Below are positions 15,918 through 25,057 of a stretch of 64,000 nt of DNA, piece after piece (positions within the stretch are counted from its first letter, which is position 1; each line of letters begins with the position of its first letter). The notes beneath the pieces are model-generated. The model was not told where the DNA came from and did no database searches. It worked only from the letters and a program-made list of their open reading frames with translations. This stretch comes from Bdellovibrionales bacterium. Its GTDB lineage: Bacteria > Bdellovibrionota > Bdellovibrionia > Bdellovibrionales > Bdellovibrionaceae. Made by a program: the position numbers and the translations under genes. The DNA is taken from NCBI GenBank assembly GCA_016713585.1, contig JADJOV010000010.1, positions 29,656 to 93,655 on the forward strand, read 5' to 3'.

Positions 15918-16679
15918 CTAGGCCAGAGTCAAAATTTCGTATCCAGTGTCCGTGACTAACACGGTATGTTCAAATTGAGCTGACAACTTCAAGTCCTTAG
16001 TCTCATAATATTTTATGGAAGAGCCCTGAATTGGCTTCTCAATAACCTCTTCCCTTCCTTGATTGACCATAGGTTCCACCGTGATGCAGTGGAAAGGGAT
16101 CAGCTTATCGCCCTTCCCCTTCTTTCCCCACGAGGGCACGAAGGGCTCTTCGTGAAAAGTTCGACCCACCCCATGCCCACCTATCTCCTTGACCGTAGTA
16201 TAACCCTTTCGGGTGACAAACTTATTGATCTCAAAACCAATATCCCCGGTCATCCCATAAGGAGTAATGGCTTCAATCCCCTTTTCCATGGCCAGTCTGG
16301 CAGCCTCAACAAGGTCAAGAACCTCAGCGCCGACCACTCCAACACAAAAAGTCTTTGAAGTATCCCCAAAAAAACCATCCAGCTTTGATGTGACATCGAC
16401 GTTTATGATATCGCCCTCCTTAAGTGCCGTCTGATCTGGAATCCCGTGACAAACAACATTGTTAATTGAGGTACAAACTGATTTTGGAAACCCGTGATAT
16501 CCGAGAGGAGCCGGTATAGCTCCCTTCGTCAAAGTGTAATCATAAACAATTTTATCGATTTCGTCAGTGGTCATACCCACGCGAATAAGCTTTCCCACAT
16601 AAAGGAGAGTTTCAGCAGCCAGGCGGCAAGCCTTTTCCATTTTCTTTATTTCATCCAGAGAGAGTGGGCGAATCGACAT
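15918..16679 (-). CDS. map: Type I methionine aminopeptidase
   Basis: Removes N-terminal Met from nascent proteins. A 253-residue single-domain enzyme. Metal ligands recognised: Asp in NVDVTSKLDGFFGDTSKTF (two), His in GHGVGRTFHEEP, Glu in TVEPM and Glu in FEHTVLVT. No SH3 or zinc extension at the N-terminus. Weak ribosome site. It is separated from ahcY by about 85 AT-rich bases. Confidence 0.95.
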   Translation of the reverse strand: MSIRPLSLDEIKKMEKACRLAAETLLYVGKLIRVGMTTDEIDKIVYDYTLTKGAIPAPLGYHGFPKSVCTSINNVVCHGIPDQTALKEGDIINVDVTSKLDGFFGDTSKTFCVGVVGAEVLDLVEAARLAMEKGIEAITPYGMTGDIGFEINKFVTRKGYTTVKEIGGHGVGRTFHEEPFVPSWGKKGKGDKLIPFHCITVEPMVNQGREEVIEKPIQGSSIKYYETKDLKLSAQFEHTVLVTDTGYEILTLA

Positions 16680-16761
16680 GTCTGAGGTCTAGCTTGGGCC
16701 AAAGCAAAAGTCCAGCGCCACGGCGGTTTTTCAGAGATTTTTTTTCTTGAACCTTGAGAGT

Positions 16762-16794
16762 CACAAAAAAGAAGGCCCCAAGAACTTGGGGCCT
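16762..16794 (-). terminator. Terminator of the SWIB gene
   Basis: Minus-strand reading: a perfect 10-bp stem AGGCCCCAAG / CTTGGGGCCT with a 2-base spacer, followed by TTCTTTTTTG. It lies 17 bases past the SWIB-protein stop. Confidence 0.88.
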
Positions 16795-16810
16795 CAATGG
16801 AAGCTAGAAT

Positions 16811-17179
16811 CTATTTCAAATGCTTGCTAACGATCTTTGTCATCTCAAACATATTGACTGTTGCTTTACCGAAAATTGCTTTCAGCTTGTCATCAGCATT
16901 GATGTTCCTTCTGTTCTTAGCATCTTGAAGATTGAACTTCTTAATGTAAGCCCACAATTTTTTGACAACTTCAGTTCTTGGCAATGGTGTTGCGCCAACG
17001 ACTGCTGCCAAAGTTGTACTTGGAGTCAACGCTTTCATGAAAGCTGGATTTGGCTTTCTTTTCGCAGCGGCTTTCTTAGGAGCAGCGGCTTTCTTAGGAG
17101 CTGCAACTTTTTTAGTTGCTGCTTTTGGAGCTGCTTTTTTTGCAGCGACTTTCTTAGTGGCTTTTTTTGCTTTTGCCAT
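16811..17179 (-). CDS. SWIB-domain protein with histone-like Lys/Ala tail
   Basis: A 122-residue protein. Residues 1-42 are almost only Lys, Ala and Pro in AAKKAAPK-type repeats, like histone H1 or bacterial HU tails. Residues ~43-122 form a SWIB/MDM2-type domain (FMKALTPSTTLAAVVG, TEVVKKLWAYIKKFNLQD, INADDKLKAIFG). Such fusions are known from Chlamydia and deltaproteobacterial relatives and are thought to bind or compact DNA. Ribosome site GGAGGA and its own terminator indicate a monocistronic, probably well-expressed gene. Confidence 0.88.
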   Translation of the reverse strand: MAKAKKATKKVAAKKAAPKAATKKVAAPKKAAAPKKAAAKRKPNPAFMKALTPSTTLAAVVGATPLPRTEVVKKLWAYIKKFNLQDAKNRRNINADDKLKAIFGKATVNMFEMTKIVSKHLK

Positions 17180-17342
17180 TTTTCTTATTCCTCCGTTTGT
17201 TTAGGTCCTCTATGAGACTCAGTGTAACCAAGTCTCGCCGTTTGTCCAAAAAAAAATGCGCTGAAGTAACTTTTTTTTTATTTTGCCTCTGAAAAGCTTT
17301 TCTCGACTCTCGTTTCCCCTCGAAGAAACCGAGAAGTTGGCT

Positions 17343-17771
17343 ATGAACTTACAAAGTTTTCAGCAGATTCTCGCCGAAAAGCTTGCTGGGACTGAGGTCC
17401 CCAAAGGCCGCATTTCTCACCCAGTTTCTGATACATCAAAACATATGAAACCAGCCATAGGTGCAGATCACATGGCATTTCTGTTGGGACAAATTCAACC
17501 CCTGAAGCCATCGAGTTTTCAACTTAAAAGGTATCCGCGGCCCCCCAGACAACCCCATTCCCTCAATGAAAGTCAGAGTCATGCACTCTGTTACTTTAAC
17601 GCAAATGGCGCAATGCTGCCCCCAGACCTGACTGCACCGGAACTCAAGGCGGCTTACCGAGCTCTTGCTCGCCGCTTTCACCCTGACAAAAAAGGAGGCT
17701 CTCAGGCCTCCTTTATAGAACTCAAATTGTCATATGATAGGCTGAAAAGCCTCTTTACTGGATGTTTCTGA
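17343..17771 (+). CDS. J-domain protein with C-terminal J domain
   Basis: A 142-residue protein from the ATG at 17343; a TTG at 17283 would extend it. The first ~85 residues are of unknown fold with a Pro/Arg-rich stretch (KRYPRPPRQP). The last ~45 are a J domain (LKAAYRALARRFHPDKKGGS) with the HPD motif intact, which would stimulate a DnaK ATPase. The J domain is short and placed at the C-terminus, unlike DnaJ. Its 3' end overlaps the convergent ettA gene by 17 bases. Confidence 0.8.
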   Translation: MNLQSFQQILAEKLAGTEVPKGRISHPVSDTSKHMKPAIGADHMAFLLGQIQPLKPSSFQLKRYPRPPRQPHSLNESQSHALCYFNANGAMLPPDLTAPELKAAYRALARRFHPDKKGGSQASFIELKLSYDRLKSLFTGCF

Positions 17772-19425
17772 ATCGCACCCGCTTAGGGGTCGCCAAATCG
17801 CCAAGACGTTTTTTACGATCTTCCTCATACTCAGAATAACTTCCAGGATAGAAGCTCACCTGAGAATCCCCCTCAAAGGCCAGTGTGTGGGTGCAAACAC
17901 GGTCCAAAAACCAGCGATCATGGGAAATAATCACTGCGGAACCGCCAAACTGTAACAAAGCTTCCTCAAGGGCCCGCATTGTATTGACATCAAGATCATT
18001 CGTTGGCTCATCCAGAAGAAGCAGATTCGCGCCTTGCTTAAGAATCTTGGCGAGATTGACCCGATTCCTCTCCCCGCCCGAGAGAGTCCCCACTTTTTCT
18101 GCTGATCGCTTCCAGAAAAGTTAAACCAAGACACATACTGCCTAGAGGGGACCTCTCGACCTCCCAAATGAATAACCTCTTGCCCCTCGGAGAGTTCTTC
18201 AAAAACCGTCTTTTCTGGGTTCAGGGACTCCCGCGTTTGATCAACGTAGGCAATTTTAACCGACTCCCCAACCTTAAAGGATCCAGAGTCTGGCTTATCT
18301 TGCCCAGTGATCATTCGAAATAGTGTTGTTTTCCCAACCCCATTTGGTCCTATCACCCCAACAATAGCCCCTCGAGGAATCGAAAAGCTCACCTGATCCA
18401 AAAGTAGCTTATGGCCAAAGGCCTTTCGCACATTCTGAGCTTCAACCACGAGCTCACCAAGGCGAGGCCCTGGCGGGATATAAATAGACAGCTCTTGCAT
18501 ACGATCTGCCGAAGGCTCCTTCAATAAAGTTTCGTAGGCCGAGATCCTGGCCTTCGACTTCGCCTGCCGAGCTTTTGCCCCACCGCGAATCCACTCAAGC
18601 TCTCGCTCAAGGGTTTTTGAACGTTTCGACTGCTCTTTTTGTTCGATGGCCAACCTGCGATCTTTTTGCTCTAACCATGAAGAATAATTCCCCTTCCAAG
18701 GAATCCCCTCCCCTCGATCAAGCTCCAGAATCCAGCCTGCTACATTATCCAAAAATATCGATCATGGGTCACGGCGATCACAGTCCCAGGAAACCTGGCC
18801 AAATATTGCTCAAGCCATCCAACGCTTTCTGCATCCAGGTGATTGGTTGGCTCATCCAAAAGCAAAATATCTGGCTGACTCATCAAAAGTCGACAGAGGG
18901 CCACTCGACGTTTTTCACCGCCAGATAGGTTCTCAACCTTGAAGTCTCCATCTGGACAACGAAGAGCATCCATGGCCATTTCAATTTTTTGATCCACTTC
19001 CCAACCATTGAGGGCTTCGATTTTCTCCTGAAGAGCTCCTGCTTTTCAATCATTTCATTCATCTTGTCTGGATCCAAATCAGGATCGTTGAACTTCTCGG
19101 AGATCTCGTTGAATTCTTTCATAATTCTCGGAAGTTCACCCATGCCCGAAAAGATATTTTCTTTAACCGTCAATTGGGGATCAAGCTTAGGCTCCTGCTC
19201 GAGATAGCCCACCTTGAGAGCGCGCGCCGGAAACGCTTCGCCAATAAAATCATGGTCAACTCCAGCCATAATTTTAAGCAGTGTCGACTTCCCCGAACCA
19301 TTCAAGCCGAGGACTCCAATCTTAGCCCCATAAAAATAAGACAAATATATGTTTTTTAAAACGTAGCGATTGGGTGGATAAACTTTCGAAACACCCTTCA
19401 TTGTATAGATAATATCTTGAGACAT
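17755..19425 (-). pseudogene. ettA: EttA-type ABC-F ATPase, interrupted by three single-base deletions
   Basis: Translational throttle ABC-F protein acting at the ribosomal E site. The reconstructed product has 557 residues (E. coli EttA 555): first Walker A GLNGSGKST, first signature LSGGEKRR, Walker B LLLDEPTNHLD, second Walker A GPNGVGKTT, second signature LSGGERNR and second Walker B LLLLDEPTNDLD, plus the ELDRGEGIP...NYSSW linker. Frame breaks lie near 19040, 18747 (TTTTT where TTTTTT is expected) and 18095 (one G missing before GTGGGG). Each is repaired by one inserted base and all motifs are intact, so recent mutation or sequence error. Ribosome site AAGGAG. Confidence 0.88.
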
Positions 19426-19527
19426 AGCAATGCTCCTTCGAATTTGTTCTCGTTCAATTCAGCTATCTACCTATGCTAGTTTTTGGTTGTCAAAGCGGAA
19501 CTTTCCCCTTTATGATTTTCCTTCACT

Positions 19528-19762
19528 ATGAAAGATAAGAAAAAATCCCCAGCCAAGCTCAAGTCATGGAGCCGAATTAAGAACGATCTCGAGAGCCCTC
19601 ACGACATGGGAGGGAAATTCACATATTGGCCGGACAGGACAGAACCCGAGCGAGAAAAGCCAAACCCGCTCTGGGAATCTGAACCAAGAGCAACTTCAAA
19701 AAATAAAGAAGCTCCTGAATTCAATCACCCAGCAGCTCGATGCTCTTTCCAATAAGGTATAA
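19528..19762 (+). pseudogene. Short Lys-rich protein with C-terminal coiled coil, probable frameshift
   Basis: Reading from ATG 19528 gives a hydrophilic start (KDKKKSPAKLKSWSRIKNDL, GGKFTYWPDRTEPE). The original frame ends at 19755 in an unconvincing tail. The frame offset by one continues from about 19677 as NLNQEQLQKIKKLLNSITQQ and LDALSNKV to a TAA at 19760, a clean heptad coiled coil. A one-base gain or two-base loss near TGGGAATC explains it. No family recognised. Confidence 0.45.
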
Positions 19763-19831
19763 CTTGAACTGGCCATTGGACTGCCAATTGGCCAGGAATT
19801 TGGACTGCCAATTGTAATCTGAACTGACAAC

Positions 19832-20322
19832 TCACTTTATTTTTAATTTCGCCTTAACAAGGGCCAGACCCATTTGCGCCAGCGGGATAAGTCCGATCTC
19901 TTCGAGCTTTTTTTCCACTTTTTCATTTTCTGCAGCCCTTGAGAAGCCGCGACTTGAGCCCACGGATTACCTAGGGGCAAGGTTCGAAAATCGCCGTCTT
20001 TGACCCAATCTTCGGCCACGGCCTCAGCCAACTCAAAAGTCTTAGGGGCTTTTTCTCGCAATAGATCACTTCCAAAAAACTCAAGACGGAACGGATCCTT
20101 ATTGGAAGTCGAGTCATCGGTATTTTCGTTGATTGAGGTGGTAGTTGAAACATACTCAGCAGCTTGTTCTGTGAATATCACCTCGGCGTGCTCGTCCTTA
20201 TCGGGACGACCCGGTCGACGCTTTGGTCTCTGGCCACTCGCTGCTTCCTGCTTATGAGCTTTCTCTGAAACATGACCTTTTTTTTCTCTTTTTTTCGAAT
20301 CAAAATCTTTAATCGATGGCAT
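19832..20322 (-). pseudogene. ParA-linked basic/disordered protein, frameshifted near the C-terminus
   Basis: Starts at 20322 with a Lys/Arg-rich, low-complexity N-terminus (EKKGHVSEKAHK, RPKRRPGRPDKDE) that may bind DNA. A folded segment follows (DPFRLEFFGSDLLREKAP). Near 19930 the frame breaks: the offset frame reads AENEKVEKKLEEIGLIPLAQ and ends at 19832. Adding one base gives 164 codons. It is encoded 24 bases downstream of the ParA gene, the position usually held by a ParB-like partner, but no ParB motif is seen. Confidence 0.5.
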
Positions 20323-20346
20323 TTGGCACCTCTTGCAGAAAAGAAA

Positions 20347-21285
20347 TTATATGAAATCCAAAATTTCACGAGTGATCAAATCATAATCGTCTTTAACTGG
20401 ACTGTTTGTTTGGAAAATATTCCTTTCGGTTCCAATGGTATTTTTAACCTCAGCCGAAGTACGAATGTAGCCTTGCATCATTTGATCGGCGAAGGAATCG
20501 ATGCAGTCTTGTAAAATCTCATGACTCGACTTTTCTCGTCCATCAAAGCGAGTGAATAAGATCTTGGTTTTAAATTTGGCCCCAAAATCCTTCTGAATTT
20601 CCTCGAGCTCCTGACGGTGTTTCTTCAGCCCTAACCAAGAGAATCGATCTGGACTCATTGGCAAAACCACCAGATCTGAAGCAATGGCCACCGCCGTATT
20701 AATGGTGCTCAGTGCCGGAGCCGTATCTATCAAGATTAAATCGTAATTCTCACGAATTTGCGCCAGGGGCCCACTCACGGCCTGGGCCCAGTTCCGATTT
20801 GAATTCATCAAAACCTGATCTAAGACTGAATTGTTGAGATTTGACGGAATAATATCAATTCCGTTGCCTATTTTCTGTATCGCTTGAAAGGCGGTTACTT
20901 TTTTTTCAACAATATCAACCCAAACTGGAAGGTCTTCGCTCTCGACTCCCAGGGCAAACGTCAAGTTGGCCTGCTGGTCCAAATCGACAAACAAGACACG
21001 CGCCCCGTACATAGCCGCCCTCAACCCCATATTCAAAACCGTCGTCGTTTTCGCCACTCCTCCCTTGAGCATTTGTACAGAAACGATTTGCTGGGGATAT
21101 TTGAACTTTCGCCCCTTCAGATATTGCCTAACTGCTGCCGGGGGCACCGCTTGTGAGTTCGATTGGTGACTTCCCTGGAGAGTTGCCTGCGTCTCCTTTT
21201 TTGTCTGTTGGCCCTTCAACAGCTCTCGTCGAACCTTGGCCGGCGATTCCTTAACTACAGCGGCCAGATCATTCAATGATAACAT
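20347..21285 (-). CDS. ParA/Soj-family partitioning ATPase
   Basis: A 312-residue P-loop ATPase with the deviant Walker A KGGVAKTTT, the DLDQQANLT switch and the LILIDTAPALS Walker B. The N-terminal ~85 residues (LNDLAAVVKESPAKVRREL, then Gln-rich) look like a small HTH plus linker, as in plasmid-type ParA. The start is taken at ATG ending 21285 with AGGGGGG upstream rather than the codon at 21336. Likely positions DNA or large complexes; whether chromosomal or from a former plasmid is unclear. Confidence 0.88.
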   Translation of the reverse strand: MLSLNDLAAVVKESPAKVRRELLKGQQTKKETQATLQGSHQSNSQAVPPAAVRQYLKGRKFKYPQQIVSVQMLKGGVAKTTTVLNMGLRAAMYGARVLFVDLDQQANLTFALGVESEDLPVWVDIVEKKVTAFQAIQKIGNGIDIIPSNLNNSVLDQVLMNSNRNWAQAVSGPLAQIRENYDLILIDTAPALSTINTAVAIASDLVVLPMSPDRFSWLGLKKHRQELEEIQKDFGAKFKTKILFTRFDGREKSSHEILQDCIDSFADQMMQGYIRTSAEVKNTIGTERNIFQTNSPVKDDYDLITREILDFI

Positions 21286-21441
21286 CACAATTCCCCCCTG
21301 AGATGTCCCAAAAATCAAGGACCTCGATATTCTCACCGCGGAAAAAGCTCAATGTCGAGAGCTATTGTTAAGCGTCGTGATTTAGATTGTGCTGGCGGCG
21401 TGACAGAACCCCTGTTCGAAAAGGTCTGATCAAGATTAACC

Positions 21442-23679
21442 TTAAAGACCGTTTTCGACAAACCCGAGGGTCCAAAGAGATCTCAGTGAAAAGTCATTTG
21501 CAAAGTGCGCTTTATAAACAGCTTCAGCTCCTGGCGCATAAGAGCTTAACAGGGTATAGTAAAAGCCTGACGTATTTTTTGGTGTAAAGTTAAAATCGAA
21601 AGTAGCATCAATTTTGTTGAAATAGATCAAATTGTCATTTGCCAACAAATTGATGGGCATTTGGGCCACCTGACCCAACGTTGTTGCATCAAATCCGAGT
21701 CCATCTTGAAGAGCCTTGACCAAAAACAGCACATTGACATTGGAGTGACCTACATCATCTGGACCTAAATAATAGGGTGCAAAAGGCCAATAACTAAAAG
21801 TGCTTCTTGGACCTGGTTTTTGCACAAAGCTAGAGGCAAAATAATTTGCAAAAAGCGTGACCCTGTCTTTATATTTTTGAGCTAGAGAGTTTCTATTATC
21901 GTGGGATAAGCACGAAGAATAATAAATAAGAGCTGTTCCAATCATTGCTCCAAAATCATAAGCGAGTGGCTTGCCCTTAAGCGGTTCTCCACCTCTAACT
22001 GGAATGTCTGAAGGATTGACATAATAACCAAAGTTAGTATTGCTAGGATCCGTACGCCAGTCTTCTTCGAAGTGAGCGAGTGTTCTTTCAAATTCAGCGA
22101 TGATTTCACTCGCAATAGTACTGCCGGTTTTAGAATTTGCAAAAATCTTCCTGGCGACAATTGAATTCTCTTTCGCTAGTTTTGCAAAGTTCAGCATCGG
22201 ACCATATAACCCTGCTGCGAAACCAAACCATGCATAGCGAAAATTACTGCGTTCGATCCACGCGGGGGCCAGGCGGCCGCGATAATCTCTAATACCGAGT
22301 TTGTCATCGCGATGGTTTATGAGCGAATAGGTATGATCCACTAGATTTTCGAGCCAATAAAAATCACCGGTGAGTTGAAAGTACGCTAAGTAATAATCTA
22401 AGATATATATTTCAGCCCAGGCATAGCGTCCAGATGTCTCATCGCCAACGTAAGGTGTATTTTTGTATCTGTCGCTGTCTGAACTGATATCAAGATTCTT
22501 TACGTATTGTGAATACTCAAGAGAACGGTAAGACTTAAAAGTTGGGGTTCCTGAATTGAATACAAAATAGTCAAAATACAAATAGTGATTGCCTGAAGTT
22601 AAGCCATGCCCTAGGTCTAACGTGACTTGTGGATCATTCGCTCTAAAACGAATGATCCAATGATGAATGGAGTGAAGATCTCCTTTTAAATTGGTAAAAT
22701 GCTTTTTTTCTCCCTCCAGTAGGGTTGCTTCTGTTGCGGGGACGAGTGCACTGTAGTAGGCGGTGCCCGTAACATGGGCGGGGACAACAGTGAGCGTGTA
22801 GATTTGACCAGGGGTTAAATTATTAAATTGAAACTTTTGTTTTTTGGCAATACCAGGTTCGCAATTTGAACATTCGCTGTGGCCAATCCATGGACGGACA
22901 GAGTTGAGAGAACTCGATTTAAGAATAAACGTCGGTGACCTCTCGGAACTTTTAAACTCACCCCAAGAATTACTTGTGGGGATATCATCATCAGCAAAAG
23001 ACCCAAAATCCTTTTTGCCAATTAGGGTCAGCTGACTCTCTGGGATATTGAGTTGCACTTGATCAAATATAAAATGATCAAAGTACAAAAAGTTGTTCCC
23101 CGAAGCTAGGTTATTGGTGAGTCGTAGCATGACTTCTGGCGAATCGGCTTTAAACAGCAATGTCCATTTTTCTAAATGCTGCAAATATCCAGTTTGGTTG
23201 AAAATCTTATTTTGCCCTGAGTGAATTTGGCCACCACTCAGTTTGGCAAAGTAATTTGTGCGCCCAACGATATAACTCGGGACAATCGTAAACCTATAAA
23301 TTTCACCAGGAGTTAGATTTATAAAGCTGAACTGCTGTGCGTGAATGGCACCCAAAGTACAGGATGGGCATTGGCTGTGTCCAATCCACGGACGTATGTT
23401 ATTCAACCCTGCTGTGTTCGTCGCGAGATCAACTTTCGCCGTAGGTGTCGCGAGGTGGCTCTTGAATTCGTCTGCTGAAGCAGATGAAAAAGGATATTCG
23501 AGGTCGCCAATTTTTAACCCTGGCACATGACTTTGTTTTTGAAGAGCGGAGCTGCTCATGTCATAATTGTTGGTGGTAGATTTCTCTTGGTTTGGCGAAG
23601 AATTTTGACAGGCACTTGCACATAGAAACAAGAAGCTCAGAAAAATGTGAATAGCATTAATATTGACCTTATCCGTCAT
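21442..23679 (-). CDS. Large exported protein: two Cys-containing beta repeats plus helical epimerase-like domain
   Basis: A 745-residue protein with an N-terminal signal sequence; the ASAC at residues 21-24 could be an atypical lipobox. Two homologous beta-sandwich-like units span residues ~83-205 and ~251-375, sharing RPWIGHS.C..C, NLTPG.IY..T.VP and LYFD. The remaining ~360 residues (YAWAEIYILDYYLAYFQLTG, YAWFGFAAGLYGPMLNFAKL) resemble an alpha/alpha toroid as in glucuronyl C5-epimerases or glycosidases. Probably surface or periplasmic carbohydrate-acting. Single gene, no frameshift. Confidence 0.6.
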   Translation of the reverse strand: MTDKVNINAIHIFLSFLFLCASACQNSSPNQEKSTTNNYDMSSSALQKQSHVPGLKIGDLEYPFSSASADEFKSHLATPTAKVDLATNTAGLNNIRPWIGHSQCPSCTLGAIHAQQFSFINLTPGEIYRFTIVPSYIVGRTNYFAKLSGGQIHSGQNKIFNQTGYLQHLEKWTLLFKADSPEVMLRLTNNLASGNNFLYFDHFIFDQVQLNIPESQLTLIGKKDFGSFADDDIPTSNSWGEFKSSERSPTFILKSSSLNSVRPWIGHSECSNCEPGIAKKQKFQFNNLTPGQIYTLTVVPAHVTGTAYYSALVPATEATLLEGEKKHFTNLKGDLHSIHHWIIRFRANDPQVTLDLGHGLTSGNHYLYFDYFVFNSGTPTFKSYRSLEYSQYVKNLDISSDSDRYKNTPYVGDETSGRYAWAEIYILDYYLAYFQLTGDFYWLENLVDHTYSLINHRDDKLGIRDYRGRLAPAWIERSNFRYAWFGFAAGLYGPMLNFAKLAKENSIVARKIFANSKTGSTIASEIIAEFERTLAHFEEDWRTDPSNTNFGYYVNPSDIPVRGGEPLKGKPLAYDFGAMIGTALIYYSSCLSHDNRNSLAQKYKDRVTLFANYFASSFVQKPGPRSTFSYWPFAPYYLGPDDVGHSNVNVLFLVKALQDGLGFDATTLGQVAQMPINLLANDNLIYFNKIDATFDFNFTPKNTSGFYYTLLSSYAPGAEAVYKAHFANDFSLRSLWTLGFVENGL

Positions 23680-23855
23680 TTGATTATCACCTACTGTAAA
23701 ATCTTCTACACTCGTACGTTACCTGCACCATCACACTACAATCCCCGTGCCCGAATCTCCCACTGAAAACATTGGGCTTTTTCTAAGATTACATGTATAT
23801 TTATTGGTAGAGTGGACAAAAATCAGTCGCCTCAAGATGATTCAATTGATAATCC

Positions 23856-25040
23856 TTAGCCATTTTCGAGAGTTGAACGAGTGGGGAAATCAGTTCCCGC
23901 AACCAAATAAGTTGAAAATTTGTGGAGAGCTTTAGCCCCAGTGGATTCGACATTTCCCAAAGAGGCAACATTAGCCTGATCAATGTAACTGCTTTCAATT
24001 GTTGAGGCGCCAAGACTCGCCAAATTCAACAAAAGCTGGTGACGCAAATACTTCACGAGCTTTTGGCCCCGATATTTTGGCAACATTCCAATATGGATCA
24101 GTCGACCGCGACAAATTTGACCTTTGCGAAAACAAAATCTCAAAAAGTTCAAGAAATCACTTCTTCCTTCAAAAATTTGGTTGTAGTCCAGCATTCCAAA
24201 GGCAAATCCAATTTCTTTATCACCGTCCATCAAAAATAGAAAACATCCACTCTGAAAAAGTGGAAGACTCCACTTCATAAGGTCCCAGTTTTCATCTTCT
24301 GAAAGCGGGCAAAAATCAAAATGGTTTATGAAACAGGCATTGACAAGGTGATTCATTATGGCCAACTCTGCCCGTGGTCGCAGCCGATTCAGTTTGCGGA
24401 TTCGGAAGCTCTTGGGCTGCTGCCGAAGCTCGCTTTGGAGAACCTCAATTCTCTCAGAACTCATTCTTGTTTCCAAAGAGAAGTATTGACGATATATTGG
24501 AGTGATTTTCGGATTCCTAAAAAGTCTTTCAACACGAGAATTCAAGGCGGTTGTCATGACACCGATCTTCTGAGGCCTGGCAGGCTCAAAAAGCAAATCC
24601 TTGGATTGCGGGACCATTTGGGGGTGACGATCAGGCAAAGAAAACCCCAAGTAGTGGTGTCCAGCAAATGGGGCGATAAGTTGGATGCCTTGATAGTGCT
24701 TTCGCAAAGCAAGCCAAAAATTCTGAACTTGAGACTCTGTGACGTCGGCGGCAACAGCTAAACATCCAACCCCGCCCGGGGCCCCCCACTCGCCTCTCGG
24801 CAAAAACACTATTCCTGCAATTTTGAGCTTGTTGTCTAACGAAAATGTGACCTGTTCTAGGTGAAAATGGTTTTTCGTAACCAAAAACTTTCCAGTCATA
24901 AGGCGTCGATAGAAGGAATTAAAATTTGAAAAGTTCTCTTCCTGTGACAGTGTCTCTCGAAATAATTCCCAGTGCTGCGCCAAAATGCCGAGATCCATCT
25001 TCGAATTCTTCGCAAACCTTGAGACCCTAAAGTCCTCCAT
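23856..25040 (-). CDS. GNAT-fold acyltransferase-like protein, paired with oxoamine synthase
   Basis: A 394-residue soluble protein. The C-terminal part has a GNAT-like pattern: FLFLMDGDKEIGFAFGMLDY, then GRLIHIGMLPKYRGQKLVKY (pyrophosphate-binding R/Q-x-x-G-like loop) and SSYIDQANVASLGNVESTGA. It lies 17 bases downstream of the oxoamine synthase on the same strand. In Caulobacter the ceramide synthase bCerS is a GNAT-type N-acyltransferase linked to serine palmitoyltransferase, so this is a candidate for N-acylation of a sphingoid base. That specific role is inferred from family and context only. Confidence 0.6.
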   Translation of the reverse strand: MEDFRVSRFAKNSKMDLGILAQHWELFRETLSQEENFSNFNSFYRRLMTGKFLVTKNHFHLEQVTFSLDNKLKIAGIVFLPRGEWGAPGGVGCLAVAADVTESQVQNFWLALRKHYQGIQLIAPFAGHHYLGFSLPDRHPQMVPQSKDLLFEPARPQKIGVMTTALNSRVERLFRNPKITPIYRQYFSLETRMSSERIEVLQSELRQQPKSFRIRKLNRLRPRAELAIMNHLVNACFINHFDFCPLSEDENWDLMKWSLPLFQSGCFLFLMDGDKEIGFAFGMLDYNQIFEGRSDFLNFLRFCFRKGQICRGRLIHIGMLPKYRGQKLVKYLRHQLLLNLASLGASTIESSYIDQANVASLGNVESTGAKALHKFSTYLVAGTDFPTRSTLENG

Positions 25041-25057
25041 AGTTCTTACCCAAAAGC

